11,532 bases of DNA from JBFKUL01 sp041635755 (GCA_041635755.1 JBFKUL010000076.1:1-11532), one strand, 5' to 3'. Numbered from the stretch's first letter, positions 1 to 5,761 are shown. The notes: generated by a model from the letters alone, not told the origin. Program-made: numbers and translations.

Positions 1-138
1 ATGGTGATGCCGGGGGACAACATCAAGATGGTGGTGACGCTGATTGCGCCCATTGCGATGGAGCAGGGCTTGCGCTTTGCCATCCGCGAGGGCGGGCGCA
101 CCGTGGGCGCCGGCGTCGTCGCCAAGGTCGTCGAGTAA
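1..138 (+). CDS. tuf: Elongation factor Tu, C-terminal fragment (5' end outside window)
   Basis: EF-Tu is the GTPase that delivers aminoacyl-tRNA to the ribosomal A site. Only the last 45 codons are present, in frame from base 1 to a TAA at 136-138. They encode the end of the C-terminal beta-barrel domain (domain 3), including the family stretches PGDNIKMVVTLI and LRFAIREGGRTVGAGVV. The ATG at base 1 is an internal methionine (the MVMPGDN stretch), not the true start. The stop lies 5 bp before rpsJ, matching the usual fusion of the str operon (rpsL-rpsG-fusA-tuf) to the S10 operon. A second tuf copy elsewhere is common in proteobacteria but cannot be judged here. Confidence 0.96.
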   Translation: MVMPGDNIKMVVTLIAPIAMEQGLRFAIREGGRTVGAGVVAKVVE

Positions 139-143
139 GCGAC

Positions 144-455
144 ATGCAAAGCCAACGCATCCGCATCCGTCTCAAGGCGTACGACTACCGTCTGATCGAC
201 CAGTCGGCGCTGGAGATCGTCGATACGGCCAAGCGCACCGGCGCCGTGGTCAAGGGCCCGGTGCCGCTGCCCACGCGCCGGCAGCGCTTCGATTTGCTGC
301 GCTCACCGCATGCGGACAAGACCTCGCGCGAGCAGCTCGAGATCCGCACGCACCTGCGACTGATGGACATCATCGATCCGACCGACAAGACCGTCGATGC
401 GCTGATGAAGCTCGACCTGCCCGCGGGCGTCGACGTCGAGATCAAGCTGCAGTAG
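144..455 (+). CDS. rpsJ: 30S ribosomal protein S10 (NusE)
   Basis: S10 is a 30S head protein. As NusE it also partners NusB and NusG in transcription antitermination and transcription-translation coupling. The 103-aa product equals the E. coli length and has the family start QRIRIRLKAYD, the core EIRTHLRLMDIIDPTDKTVD and the end LPAGVDVEIKL. The ATG at 144 lies 5 bp after the tuf stop, and a weak GAG/AAG-type ribosome-binding sequence overlaps the end of tuf, so translational coupling to tuf is plausible. It is followed by an unusually long gap for this cluster, 151 bp before rplC. The assignment is certain from sequence and context. Confidence 0.98.
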   Translation: MQSQRIRIRLKAYDYRLIDQSALEIVDTAKRTGAVVKGPVPLPTRRQRFDLLRSPHADKTSREQLEIRTHLRLMDIIDPTDKTVDALMKLDLPAGVDVEIKLQ

Positions 456-461
456 TTTTTC

Positions 462-487
462 GCGCCGGCGACTTTTTTTGCCGGTGC
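462..487 (+). other. Stem-loop with U-rich loop after rpsJ
   Basis: GCGCCGGC (462-469) pairs with GCCGGTGC (480-487) through eight pairs including one G-U. The 10-base loop ends in seven T residues. It begins 7 bases after the rpsJ stop. The T-run is in the loop, and neither strand has a T-tract immediately 3' of the stem, so it does not fit a standard intrinsic terminator. It could stabilise or process the mRNA, or present a U-rich single strand to an RNA-binding protein. Its function is unknown. Confidence 0.5.
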
Positions 488-550
488 AGTGGAGTTCCCG
501 GGACATCCGGGGTTGATTAAACAGTCCGGCCAATTGCAGCCGGCGCCTCC

Positions 551-582
551 GGGGGCGAGGGGATGAGTACTTTCCCGCCCTC
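551..582 (+). promoter_or_regulatory. Strong stem-loop just upstream of the rplC ribosome-binding site
   Basis: Bases 551-563 pair with 571-582. There are seven pairs (G551-C582 to G557-C576), a bulged A558, then five more pairs closing a 7-base loop TGAGTAC at 564-570. The 12 pairs include three G-U. An alternative 6-bp pairing, CGAGGG (556-561) with CCCTCG (578-583), is mutually exclusive with it. The 3' side ends about 9 bases before the GAGAGG Shine-Dalgarno sequence of rplC. The position suits control of rplC/rplD translation or of mRNA processing. This is read by eye, without a folding calculation. Confidence 0.45.
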
Positions 583-606
583 GAGCATAAGAGAGAGGTC
601 AAGAAC

Positions 607-1245
607 ATGACGATAGGACTAGTCGGCCGCAAGGTCGGCATGACGCGCATCTTCACCGATGACGGCGACGCACGCCCGGTGACGGTGCTCGACGTGTCCG
701 ACAACCGGATCACGCAGATCAAGTCGCCGGACAAGGACGGCTATGCCGCGGTGCAGGTCACCTTCGGCAAGCGCCGCGCGCGCCGCGTCAACAAGGCGCT
801 CGCCGGCCACCTCGCCAAGGCGGGAGTCGAGGCGGGCCACATGCTCAAGGAGTTCCGCGCCAAGGCCGAGGAGCTCGCCAACCTCAAGGTCGGCGGCAAG
901 ATCGGCGTCGAGCTGTTCAAGGTCGGACAGAAGGTCGACGTCTCCGGGGTCACGCTGGGCAAGGGCTTTGCCGGCGTCATCAAGCGCCACCACTTTCACT
1001 CGCAGCGCGCCACCCACGGCAACTCGATCTCGCACAACCGCCCCGGCTCGACCGGCCAGAACCAGGACCCGGGCCGCGTGTTTCCAGGCAAGCGCATGGC
1101 CGGACACCTCGGCAACGTGCGCCGTTCGGTACAGAACCTGATCGTCGTGCGGGTCGACGCGGAGCGCCAGCTGCTGCTCGTGAGCGGCGCCGTGCCCGGC
1201 TCAAGCGGTCGCGATGTCATCGTGCGCCCAGCGGTCAAGGGCTAA
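607..1245 (+). CDS. rplC: 50S ribosomal protein L3
   Basis: L3 is an early-assembling 50S protein whose long loop approaches the peptidyl-transferase centre. The 212-aa product is close to E. coli L3 (209 aa). It begins GLVGRKVGMTRIFTDDG and has the conserved loop ATHGNSISHNRPGSTGQNQDPGRVF-type sequence at about residues 135-160, followed by KRMAGHLGN and a C-terminal VDAERQLLLVSGAVPG. The GQNQ motif carries the glutamine that PrmB methylates in E. coli, so the target residue is present. The ATG at 607 is preceded by GAGAGAGG at good spacing. rplD starts 9 bp after the stop. Confidence 0.98.
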   Translation: MTIGLVGRKVGMTRIFTDDGDARPVTVLDVSDNRITQIKSPDKDGYAAVQVTFGKRRARRVNKALAGHLAKAGVEAGHMLKEFRAKAEELANLKVGGKIGVELFKVGQKVDVSGVTLGKGFAGVIKRHHFHSQRATHGNSISHNRPGSTGQNQDPGRVFPGKRMAGHLGNVRRSVQNLIVVRVDAERQLLLVSGAVPGSSGRDVIVRPAVKG

Positions 1246-1254
1246 GGGGGCGCG

Positions 1255-1872
1255 ATGGAACTCAAGATGCTGAACGACAAGGGCGCCGCGGGCACCTACA
1301 GCGCGTCCGATGTGCTGTTCGGGCGCGACTTCAACGAGGCGCTGGTGCACCAGATCGTGGTCGCCTATGAGGCGAACGCGCGCATGGGCACGCGCAAGCA
1401 GAAGGAGCGCAGCGAGATTGCCAAGTCGACGCGCAAGCCCTGGCGCCAGAAAGGCACCGGACGGGCGCGCGCCGGCATGGCCTCGAGTCCGCTCTGGCGC
1501 GGCGGCGGCAAGATCTTCGCCGCCAGCCCGGACGAGAACTTCTCGCACAAGGTCAATCGCAAGATGTTCCGCGCCGGCATGGCCTCGATCCTGTCGCAGC
1601 TTGCGCGCGAGGACCGGATTCGGGTGGTCGAGGAGTTCAAGGTCGATGCGCCCAAGACCAAACTGCTTGCGCAGAAGGTCAAGGCGATGGGCTTCGAAGG
1701 CGTGCTGGTCATTACCGACGAGATCGACGAGAACCTGAAGCTTTCCTCGCGCAACCTGGAGAACGTCGAGGTGATTCCGGTGCGCTACACCAATCCGGTG
1801 TCGCTGATTCGCCACCCGAACGTGCTGATGACGCGCGCCGCCTTGGCGAAGCTCGAGGAGATGCTGAAATGA
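1255..1872 (+). CDS. rplD: 50S ribosomal protein L4
   Basis: L4 binds 23S rRNA domain I and sends a long loop to the wall of the peptide exit tunnel. In gammaproteobacteria it also represses the S10 operon. The 205-aa protein matches the family (E. coli 201 aa), with FGRDFNEALVHQIVVAY at about residues 22-38 and the basic tunnel loop at about 45-100 containing KPWRQKGTGRARAG. K66 in WRQKGTG aligns with E. coli K63, a site of macrolide-resistance mutations, and is wild type here. The Shine-Dalgarno AAGGGGG follows the rplC stop. The stop TGA overlaps the rplW ATG by 4 bp, implying coupled translation. Whether this L4 regulates the operon cannot be seen. Confidence 0.98.
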   Translation: MELKMLNDKGAAGTYSASDVLFGRDFNEALVHQIVVAYEANARMGTRKQKERSEIAKSTRKPWRQKGTGRARAGMASSPLWRGGGKIFAASPDENFSHKVNRKMFRAGMASILSQLAREDRIRVVEEFKVDAPKTKLLAQKVKAMGFEGVLVITDEIDENLKLSSRNLENVEVIPVRYTNPVSLIRHPNVLMTRAALAKLEEMLK

Positions 1873-2183
1873 CCGCCACCATCAAGTACAACCCGGAGCG
1901 CCTGATGAACGTGGTGCTCGCGCCGGTGGTCTCGGAAAAGAGCACCATGCTCGCCGACAAGAACCGCCAGTACGTGTTTCGCGTGATCGACGACGCCACC
2001 AAGCCGGAGATCAAGGCGGCGGTTGAGCTGCTGTTCAAGACCAAGGTCGACTCGGTGACAGTGTCGAACGTCAAGGGCAAGGCCAAGCGCTTCGGCCGCT
2101 TCAGCGGCCGACGGCGCAACTGGAAGAAGGCTTTCGTGTGCCTCGCGCAGGGGCAGGAAATCAATTTTGCGGCGACGGAGTAA
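1869..2183 (+). CDS. rplW: 50S ribosomal protein L23
   Basis: L23 sits at the rim of the exit tunnel and is the docking site for trigger factor and the signal recognition particle. The 104-aa product is close to E. coli L23 (100 aa). It shows APVVSEKST near residues 18-26, DATKPEIKAAVELLF in the middle, and the basic RNA-binding loop GKAKRFGRFSGRRRNWKKAFV. E23 in VSEK aligns with the glutamate (E18 in E. coli) that trigger factor contacts. The N-terminus MTATIKYNPERLMNVV is a few residues longer than in E. coli. It starts in a 4-bp overlap with rplD. rplB begins 3 bp after its stop. Confidence 0.98.
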   Translation: MTATIKYNPERLMNVVLAPVVSEKSTMLADKNRQYVFRVIDDATKPEIKAAVELLFKTKVDSVTVSNVKGKAKRFGRFSGRRRNWKKAFVCLAQGQEINFAATE

Positions 2184-2186
2184 ACG

Positions 2187-3014
2187 ATGCCATTGGTCAA
2201 AGTCAAACCCACCTCGCCGGGCCGCCGCGCCCTGGTCAAGGTCACCAGCCCGAACCTGCACAAGGGCAAGCCGCACGCGCCGCTGCTCGCCAAGCAGGCG
2301 AAGACCAACGGCCGCAACAACCAGGGCCGCATCACCATGCGGCACAAGGGCGGCGGCCACAAGCAGCATTACCGGTTCGTCGACTTCCGGCGCGACAAGG
2401 ATGGCATTACGGCCAGGGTCGAGCGGCTCGAATACGACCCCAACCGCAGCGCCAACCTCGCACTGCTGCTCTACGCCGATGGCGAACGCCGCTATATGCT
2501 TGCGCCCAAGGGCGTGAGCGAGGGTGCGCAGCTCGTCTCGGGCGTCGAGGCGCCGATCAAGGCCGGCAACTCGCTGCCGCTGCGAAACATTCCGGTCGGC
2601 ACCACGGTGCATTGCATCGAGATGCTGCCCGGCAAGGGCGCACAGATCGCGCGCTCGGCGGGCGCCTCGGCGCAGTTGCTGGCGCGCGAGGGGTCCTACG
2701 CCCAGCTGCGCCTGCGCTCCGGCGAAATCCGCAAGGTGCACGTGGAGTGCCGCGCCACCATCGGCGAGGTCGGCAACGAGGAGCACAACCTCGAGTCGAT
2801 CGGCAAGGCGGGCCGCAAGCGCTGGCGCGGCGTGCGTCCGACGGTGCGCGGCGTCGCCATGAACCCGATCGATCACCCGCACGGTGGCGGCGAAGGCCGC
2901 ACCGCGGCGGCACAGCCTCCGGTATCGCCGTGGGGCGTCCAGACCAAGGGCTACAAGACCCGTCGCAACAAGCGCACGCAGGGCATGATCGTCCGCGACC
3001 GGCGCCGGGCATAG
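2187..3014 (+). CDS. rplB: 50S ribosomal protein L2
   Basis: L2 is needed for subunit association and supports peptidyl-transferase-centre structure. The 275-aa product matches the family length (E. coli 273). It has the N-terminal segment NNQGRITMRHKGGGHKQHYR, central OB and SH3-like domains, and the diagnostic C-terminal motif AMNPIDHPHGGGEGR. H230 aligns with the critical histidine H229 of E. coli. The C-terminus GYKTRRNKRTQGMIVRDRR is typical. The initial MPLVKVKPTSPGRRALVKV is standard, and CGGAG just before the ATG serves as the Shine-Dalgarno sequence. Nothing odd is seen. Confidence 0.98.
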   Translation: MPLVKVKPTSPGRRALVKVTSPNLHKGKPHAPLLAKQAKTNGRNNQGRITMRHKGGGHKQHYRFVDFRRDKDGITARVERLEYDPNRSANLALLLYADGERRYMLAPKGVSEGAQLVSGVEAPIKAGNSLPLRNIPVGTTVHCIEMLPGKGAQIARSAGASAQLLAREGSYAQLRLRSGEIRKVHVECRATIGEVGNEEHNLESIGKAGRKRWRGVRPTVRGVAMNPIDHPHGGGEGRTAAAQPPVSPWGVQTKGYKTRRNKRTQGMIVRDRRRA

Positions 3015-3027
3015 GAAAGGCTAAGAC

Positions 3028-3408
3028 ATGGCTCGTTCAATCAAGAAGGGTCCGTTCGTGGACCTGCACCTCATGGGCAAGGTCGACAAGGCCCGCGGCT
3101 CGAACGACAAGCGCCCGATCAAGACGTGGTCGCGGCGCTCGACCGTGATGCCGGATTTCGTCGGCCTGACGATCGCCGTGCACAACGGCAAGCAACACAT
3201 TCCCGTCTACGTCACCGAGAACATGGTCGGGCACAAGCTCGGCGAGTTCGCGCTGACGCGCCAGTTCAAGGGCCACTCGGCGGACCGCAAGACCGTGGGC
3301 CCGATTGGGGGCGGAACGCCCACCGGGGCGCCGGGCGCTGCCCCGGGTGCCGCGCCACCGGCTGCGGCTCCCGCCGCCGCGCCTGCTGCTGCGCCGGCCA
3401 AGAAGTAA
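3028..3408 (+). CDS. rpsS: 30S ribosomal protein S19 with Ala/Pro-rich C-terminal tail
   Basis: S19 forms a complex with S13 in the 30S head and contributes to an inter-subunit bridge. Residues 1 to about 88 are a normal S19: MARSIKKGPFVDLHLM, SNDKRPIKTWSRRSTVMPDF, and YVTENMVGHKLGEFALTRQFKGH. Standard S19 is about 92 aa, but this one is 126 aa. The last 38 or so residues are glycine, then an Ala/Pro-rich low-complexity run ending in KK. The tail is in frame, and the stop TAA at 3406-3408 is fused to a strong AAGGAG Shine-Dalgarno sequence for rplV at normal distance, which argues against a frameshift artefact. The role of the tail is unknown. Confidence 0.97.
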   Translation: MARSIKKGPFVDLHLMGKVDKARGSNDKRPIKTWSRRSTVMPDFVGLTIAVHNGKQHIPVYVTENMVGHKLGEFALTRQFKGHSADRKTVGPIGGGTPTGAPGAAPGAAPPAAAPAAAPAAAPAKK

Positions 3409-3417
3409 GGAGCGGAC

Positions 3418-3747
3418 ATGGAAACGCGTGCAGTGCTTCGAGGGGCGCACATGTCGGCGCAGAAGGGCCGGCTCGTGGCGGACATGATCCGCGGCAAGCC
3501 GGTCGATCAGGCGCTCAACATTCTCGGTTTCGCGCAGCGCAAGGGCGCCGCGATTGTCAAGAAAGTCCTGGAGTCGGCGATTGCCAATGCCGAGCACAAC
3601 GACGGGGCGGACATCGACGCGCTCAAGGTGAAGTCGATCACGGTCGAACGCGGCATGTTCCTCAAGCGCTTCCAGGCGCGCGCCAAGGGACGTGGTAATC
3701 GGGTGCTGAAGCACACCTGCCACATCTACATTACCGTCGGAGACTGA
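3418..3747 (+). CDS. rplV: 50S ribosomal protein L22
   Basis: L22 contacts all domains of 23S rRNA, and its beta-hairpin lines the narrow part of the exit tunnel. The 109-aa product has the family length and reads METRAVLRGAHMSAQKGRLV, then VLESAIANAEHNDGADIDAL, then the hairpin and the C-terminal HTCHIYITVGD. The hairpin tip at residues 79-84 is GMFLKR, where most bacteria I recall have GP-x-M/L-KR or APSLKR. The Lys83-Arg84 pair of the macrolide-relevant tip is kept but the usual proline is absent. AAGGAG overlapping the rpsS stop provides a strong ribosome-binding site. Confidence 0.97.
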   Translation: METRAVLRGAHMSAQKGRLVADMIRGKPVDQALNILGFAQRKGAAIVKKVLESAIANAEHNDGADIDALKVKSITVERGMFLKRFQARAKGRGNRVLKHTCHIYITVGD

Positions 3748-3752
3748 CGAAC

Positions 3753-3803
3753 ATGATGCGGTTGCGCTCGGGAAGGGCCTGCGGCGCGCCGCGAAACGTC
3801 TGA
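3753..3803 (+). CDS. Possible 16-codon leader ORF between rplV and rpsC
   Basis: The 68-bp rplV-rpsC gap contains an ORF reading MMRLRSGRACGAPRNV, with a TGA at 3801-3803. A GGAG-type Shine-Dalgarno sequence overlaps the end of rplV about 9 bases before the first ATG. The stop lies 12 bases before the rpsC ATG, whose own ribosome-binding site (AAAAGG) begins right after that TGA. A GC-rich palindrome at 3781-3792 is inside the ORF. It could be a translated spacer that couples rplV to rpsC, or a chance ORF. No known family is recognised. Confidence 0.22.
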   Translation: MMRLRSGRACGAPRNV

Positions 3804-3815
3804 AAAGGCAAATCA

Positions 3816-4742
3816 ATGGGACAGAAAATCAATCCGATCGGCTTTCGGCTCGCGGTCAACAAGAACTGGAGCTCGCGCTGGTATGCGAACGGCCGCCAGT
3901 TCGCGGCGATGCTGGCCGAGGACATCAAGGTGCGCGACTTCCTGAAGCGAAAGCTCTCGCACGCCTCGGTGGGCCGGGTCGTGATCGAGCGCCCCGCCAA
4001 GGACGCGCGCATCACCATCTACTCGGCGCGGCCGGGCGTGGTGATCGGCAAGAAGGGCGAGGAGATCGAGTCGCTCAAGGCCGAGCTGCGCCGCCTGATG
4101 GGGGTGCAGCAGGTGCACGTCAACATCGAGGAAATCCGCAAGCCCGAGACCGACGCCCAGCTGATCGCCGACTCGATCGCGCAGCAGCTCGAGAAGCGCA
4201 TCATGTTCCGCCGCGCCATGAAGCGCGCCATGCAGAACGCCATGCGCCTCGGCGCCCAGGGCATCAAGATCATGAGCGCCGGGCGGCTGAACGGCATCGA
4301 GATCGCGCGCACCGAGTGGTATCGCGAGGGTCGCGTGCCGCTGCATACGCTGCGCGCCGACATCGACTACGGCTTTGGCGAAGCAAAAACCACCTACGGC
4401 GTGATCGGCATCAAGGTCTGGGTCTACAAGGGCGAGGTCATGCCCAAGAGCGAGGCGCAGGCGACGCTGCCCGGATCCGCGCCCATGATTCCGGCCGATG
4501 AGCCCGCGCAACCGAAACGCGCCAAGCGGCCGGTGCCCAAGCCCGGCGCGCGCAAGTCGAGCGCCGCGGCCAAGCCGTCGGGCGAAGCACCGAAGAAGCC
4601 GGCGCGCCGCACCGCGACCAAGAAAACCGAAGGCGCTGCGGCCAAGCCCAAGACCACGGTCAAACGCACGCGCAAGACCACGGCCAAGCCGACCGAGGGC
4701 GGCGCGAAGGACGCCTCCGGCAGCTCGGGCAAGAAGGAGTAG
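3816..4742 (+). CDS. rpsC: 30S ribosomal protein S3 with long basic C-terminal extension
   Basis: S3 lies at the mRNA entry tunnel of the 30S subunit and takes part in mRNA unwinding. Residues 1 to about 210 are a standard S3: MGQKINPIGFRL, a KH domain with GVVIGKKG (GKKG at 78-81), and the C-terminal domain with RTEWYREGRVPLHTLRADID. R132, R133 and K136 align with the E. coli helicase-centre residues R131, R132 and K135. The protein is 308 aa against 233 in E. coli. From about residue 225 to the end it is a Lys/Ala/Pro/Thr-rich run resembling histone H1 tails. Longer S3 tails occur in some Betaproteobacteria, but this one is large. The tail ends in a stop overlapped by the rplP Shine-Dalgarno sequence. 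Confidence 0.97.
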   Translation: MGQKINPIGFRLAVNKNWSSRWYANGRQFAAMLAEDIKVRDFLKRKLSHASVGRVVIERPAKDARITIYSARPGVVIGKKGEEIESLKAELRRLMGVQQVHVNIEEIRKPETDAQLIADSIAQQLEKRIMFRRAMKRAMQNAMRLGAQGIKIMSAGRLNGIEIARTEWYREGRVPLHTLRADIDYGFGEAKTTYGVIGIKVWVYKGEVMPKSEAQATLPGSAPMIPADEPAQPKRAKRPVPKPGARKSSAAAKPSGEAPKKPARRTATKKTEGAAAKPKTTVKRTRKTTAKPTEGGAKDASGSSGKKE

Positions 4743-4745
4743 GAC

Positions 4746-5159
4746 ATGCTTCAACCTGCACGCACCAAGTACCGCAAGCAGCAAAAGGGCCGCAATACCG
4801 GCGTCGCTACCCGAGGCAACAAGGTCTCGTTCGGCGAGTACGGATTGAAGGCGCTGACCCGCGGGCGACTCACCGCACGACAGATCGAGGCCGCTCGCCG
4901 GGCCATGTCGCGCCACATCAAGCGTGGCGGGCGCATCTGGATCCGTGTGTTCCCGGACAAGCCGGTCTCCCAGAAGCCCGCCGAGGTGCGCATGGGCAAC
5001 GGCAAGGGCAATCCGGAGTACTTCGTCTGCGAGATCCGACCGGGCAAAGTCCTTTACGAGATGGACGGGGTAACCACGGCGCTCGCGCGCGAGGCCTTCG
5101 CGCTGGCAGCGGCCAAGCTTCCGTTCCGGACCGCGGTCGTGCACCGCATGCTGGGGTAA
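4746..5159 (+). CDS. rplP: 50S ribosomal protein L16
   Basis: L16 helps shape the A-site tRNA region of the 50S subunit. The 137-aa product matches the family (E. coli 136 aa), with MLQPARTKYRKQQKGRN, GRLTARQIEAARRAMSRHIK, IWIRVFPDKPVSQKP and VLYEMDGVTTALAREAF. R82 in VRMGNGKG aligns with E. coli R81, the arginine hydroxylated by the RoxA/YcfD oxygenase, so the modification target is conserved. The Shine-Dalgarno AAGGAG at 4734-4739 overlaps the rpsC stop. rpmC follows after 3 bp. Confidence 0.98.
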   Translation: MLQPARTKYRKQQKGRNTGVATRGNKVSFGEYGLKALTRGRLTARQIEAARRAMSRHIKRGGRIWIRVFPDKPVSQKPAEVRMGNGKGNPEYFVCEIRPGKVLYEMDGVTTALAREAFALAAAKLPFRTAVVHRMLG

Positions 5160-5162
5160 GCC

Positions 5163-5354
5163 ATGAAAGCGACGGAACTGAGAGCCAAGAACGGCGACGA
5201 GTTGACCAAGGAGCTGAACGATCTCCTCAGGGCGCAGTTCGGCCTGCGCATGCAGAACGCGACCCAGCAGCTCGGCAACAACAGCCAGATCAAGAAGGTG
5301 CGCCGCGACATTGCGCGCGTGCGCACCGTGATGAAGGAGAAATCCGCCAAATGA
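5163..5354 (+). CDS. rpmC: 50S ribosomal protein L29
   Basis: L29 is a small helical-hairpin protein beside L23 at the tunnel exit, near where trigger factor docks. The 63-aa product has the expected length and the family features ELRAKNGDELTKELNDLL and QIKKVRRDIARVRTVM. Both helices are visible as charged amphipathic stretches. The ATG is 3 bp after the rplP stop, with GGGGTAAG acting as a modest ribosome-binding site. Its final ATGA overlaps the rpsQ start by 4 bp, as is common for this gene pair. Confidence 0.97.
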   Translation: MKATELRAKNGDELTKELNDLLRAQFGLRMQNATQQLGNNSQIKKVRRDIARVRTVMKEKSAK

Positions 5355-5638
5355 CGACGCAACAGACTGCCGCCGCCCCCGCAGTGGCCAAGCCGCGCAT
5401 CCTGAGCGGCCGGGTGGTCAGCGACAAGATGCAGAAGACGGTGACCGTGCTGGTCGAGCGTCGCGTCAAGCACGCCGCGATCGGCAAGACCATCACCCGC
5501 TCGAAGAAATATCACGCCCATGTCGACTCTGGTGAGTACAAGGAGGGCGATCTGGTCGAGATCATCGAATGCCGGCCGCTGTCCGCGACCAAATCCTGGC
5601 GCGTCACGCGGCTGATCGAGAAGTCGAAAGCGATTTAG
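5351..5638 (+). CDS. rpsQ: 30S ribosomal protein S17
   Basis: S17 is a primary 16S rRNA-binding protein with an OB fold. The 95-aa product includes the family motifs LSGRVVSDKMQKTVTVLVERRVKH, TRSKKYHAHVD and GDLVEIIECRPLSATKSWRV. The E. coli protein is 84 aa. The difference is mostly an N-terminal lead of about 12 residues, MTTQQTAAAPAVAKPR, which is Ala-rich and likely flexible. AAGGAGA about 10 bases upstream of the ATG supports this start and the 4-bp overlap with rpmC. It is the last gene before a 167-bp gap with a promoter, matching the usual S10/spc boundary. Confidence 0.97.
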   Translation: MTTQQTAAAPAVAKPRILSGRVVSDKMQKTVTVLVERRVKHAAIGKTITRSKKYHAHVDSGEYKEGDLVEIIECRPLSATKSWRVTRLIEKSKAI

Positions 5639-5661
5639 AGCGCGGCATCGCTTCGAAAGCC

Positions 5662-5690
5662 TTGCCCGGGGAAGGGTCTCGGGCTAGAAT
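5662..5690 (+). promoter_or_regulatory. Putative spc promoter (sigma70 -35/-10)
   Basis: TTGCCC at 5662-5667 and TAGAAT at 5685-5690 are separated by exactly 17 bases. Four of six -35 bases and five of six -10 bases match the consensus. A start site would fall near 5697. The bases after the -10, GCGCAG, form a GC-rich discriminator, as is typical of promoters under stringent (ppGpp/DksA) control. The position between rpsQ and rplN is where Pspc lies in E. coli. No A/T-rich UP element is seen upstream of the -35. Confidence 0.7.
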
Positions 5691-5704
5691 GCGCAGCTTT
5701 TTAC

Positions 5705-5732
5705 GCTTCGGCGGGCGGCAATCCGCGGAAGC
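5705..5732 (+). other. Stem-loop in the spc leader, proximal
   Basis: GCTTC (5705-5709) pairs with GAAGC (5728-5732). Inside it, GCGG pairs with CCGC in one of two registers. It lies roughly 8-35 nt into the predicted spc transcript. No T-run follows, so it is not a terminator. It may be a 5' stabilising stem or a regulator-binding site. Confidence 0.35.
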
Positions 5733-5761
5733 CCTGAACCCGGACGGGATCCAATACTGAC

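Larger units (their letters stand above)
456..606 (+). promoter_or_regulatory. Structured rpsJ-rplC intergenic leader
   Basis: This 151-bp stretch has no convincing ORF but holds two clear stem-loops, annotated separately at 462-487 and 551-582, and a run of short GC stems between them. A purine-rich Shine-Dalgarno sequence, GAGAGAGG, lies about 8 bases before the rplC ATG at 607. I found no paired -35/-10 elements with acceptable spacing, so I read it as an untranslated internal leader in the S10 transcript and not as a promoter region. In E. coli the L4-responsive leader lies upstream of rpsJ. Here the only large gap near the operon start is after rpsJ. A regulatory role is inferred. Confidence 0.5.

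Noticed and set aside
462..487. Intrinsic terminator after rpsJ
   Set aside because: The T-run is in the loop instead of 3' of the stem, and the opposite strand also lacks a T-tract after the stem. The downstream genes belong to the same operon.
500..590. A sigma70 promoter for rplC (TTGATT and CATAAG were considered)
   Set aside because: No -35/-10 pair with 16-18 base spacing and reasonable matches could be assembled.
1785..2882. A 365-codon - strand open frame opposite rplW and rplB
   Set aside because: It is antisense to clear ribosomal protein genes, and its composition is that of a shadow frame.
3290..3408. A frameshift as the explanation for the S19 tail
   Set aside because: The tail stop codon is fused to a correctly spaced strong ribosome-binding site for rplV, and the composition is consistent with other tails in this cluster. 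A read-level check would still be needed for certainty.
3813..5144. A 443-codon - strand open frame opposite rpsC and rplP
   Set aside because: It is a shadow of high-GC third positions in rpsC and rplP. It has Leu/Ala/Gly/Arg/His-rich composition, no family match and no plausible ribosome-binding context.
5689..5760. A 23-codon ORF in the spc leader starting at the ATG that overlaps the -10 element
   Set aside because: Its start codon lies upstream of the predicted transcript start, it has no Shine-Dalgarno sequence, and it is the tail of a longer meaningless frame beginning inside rpsQ.
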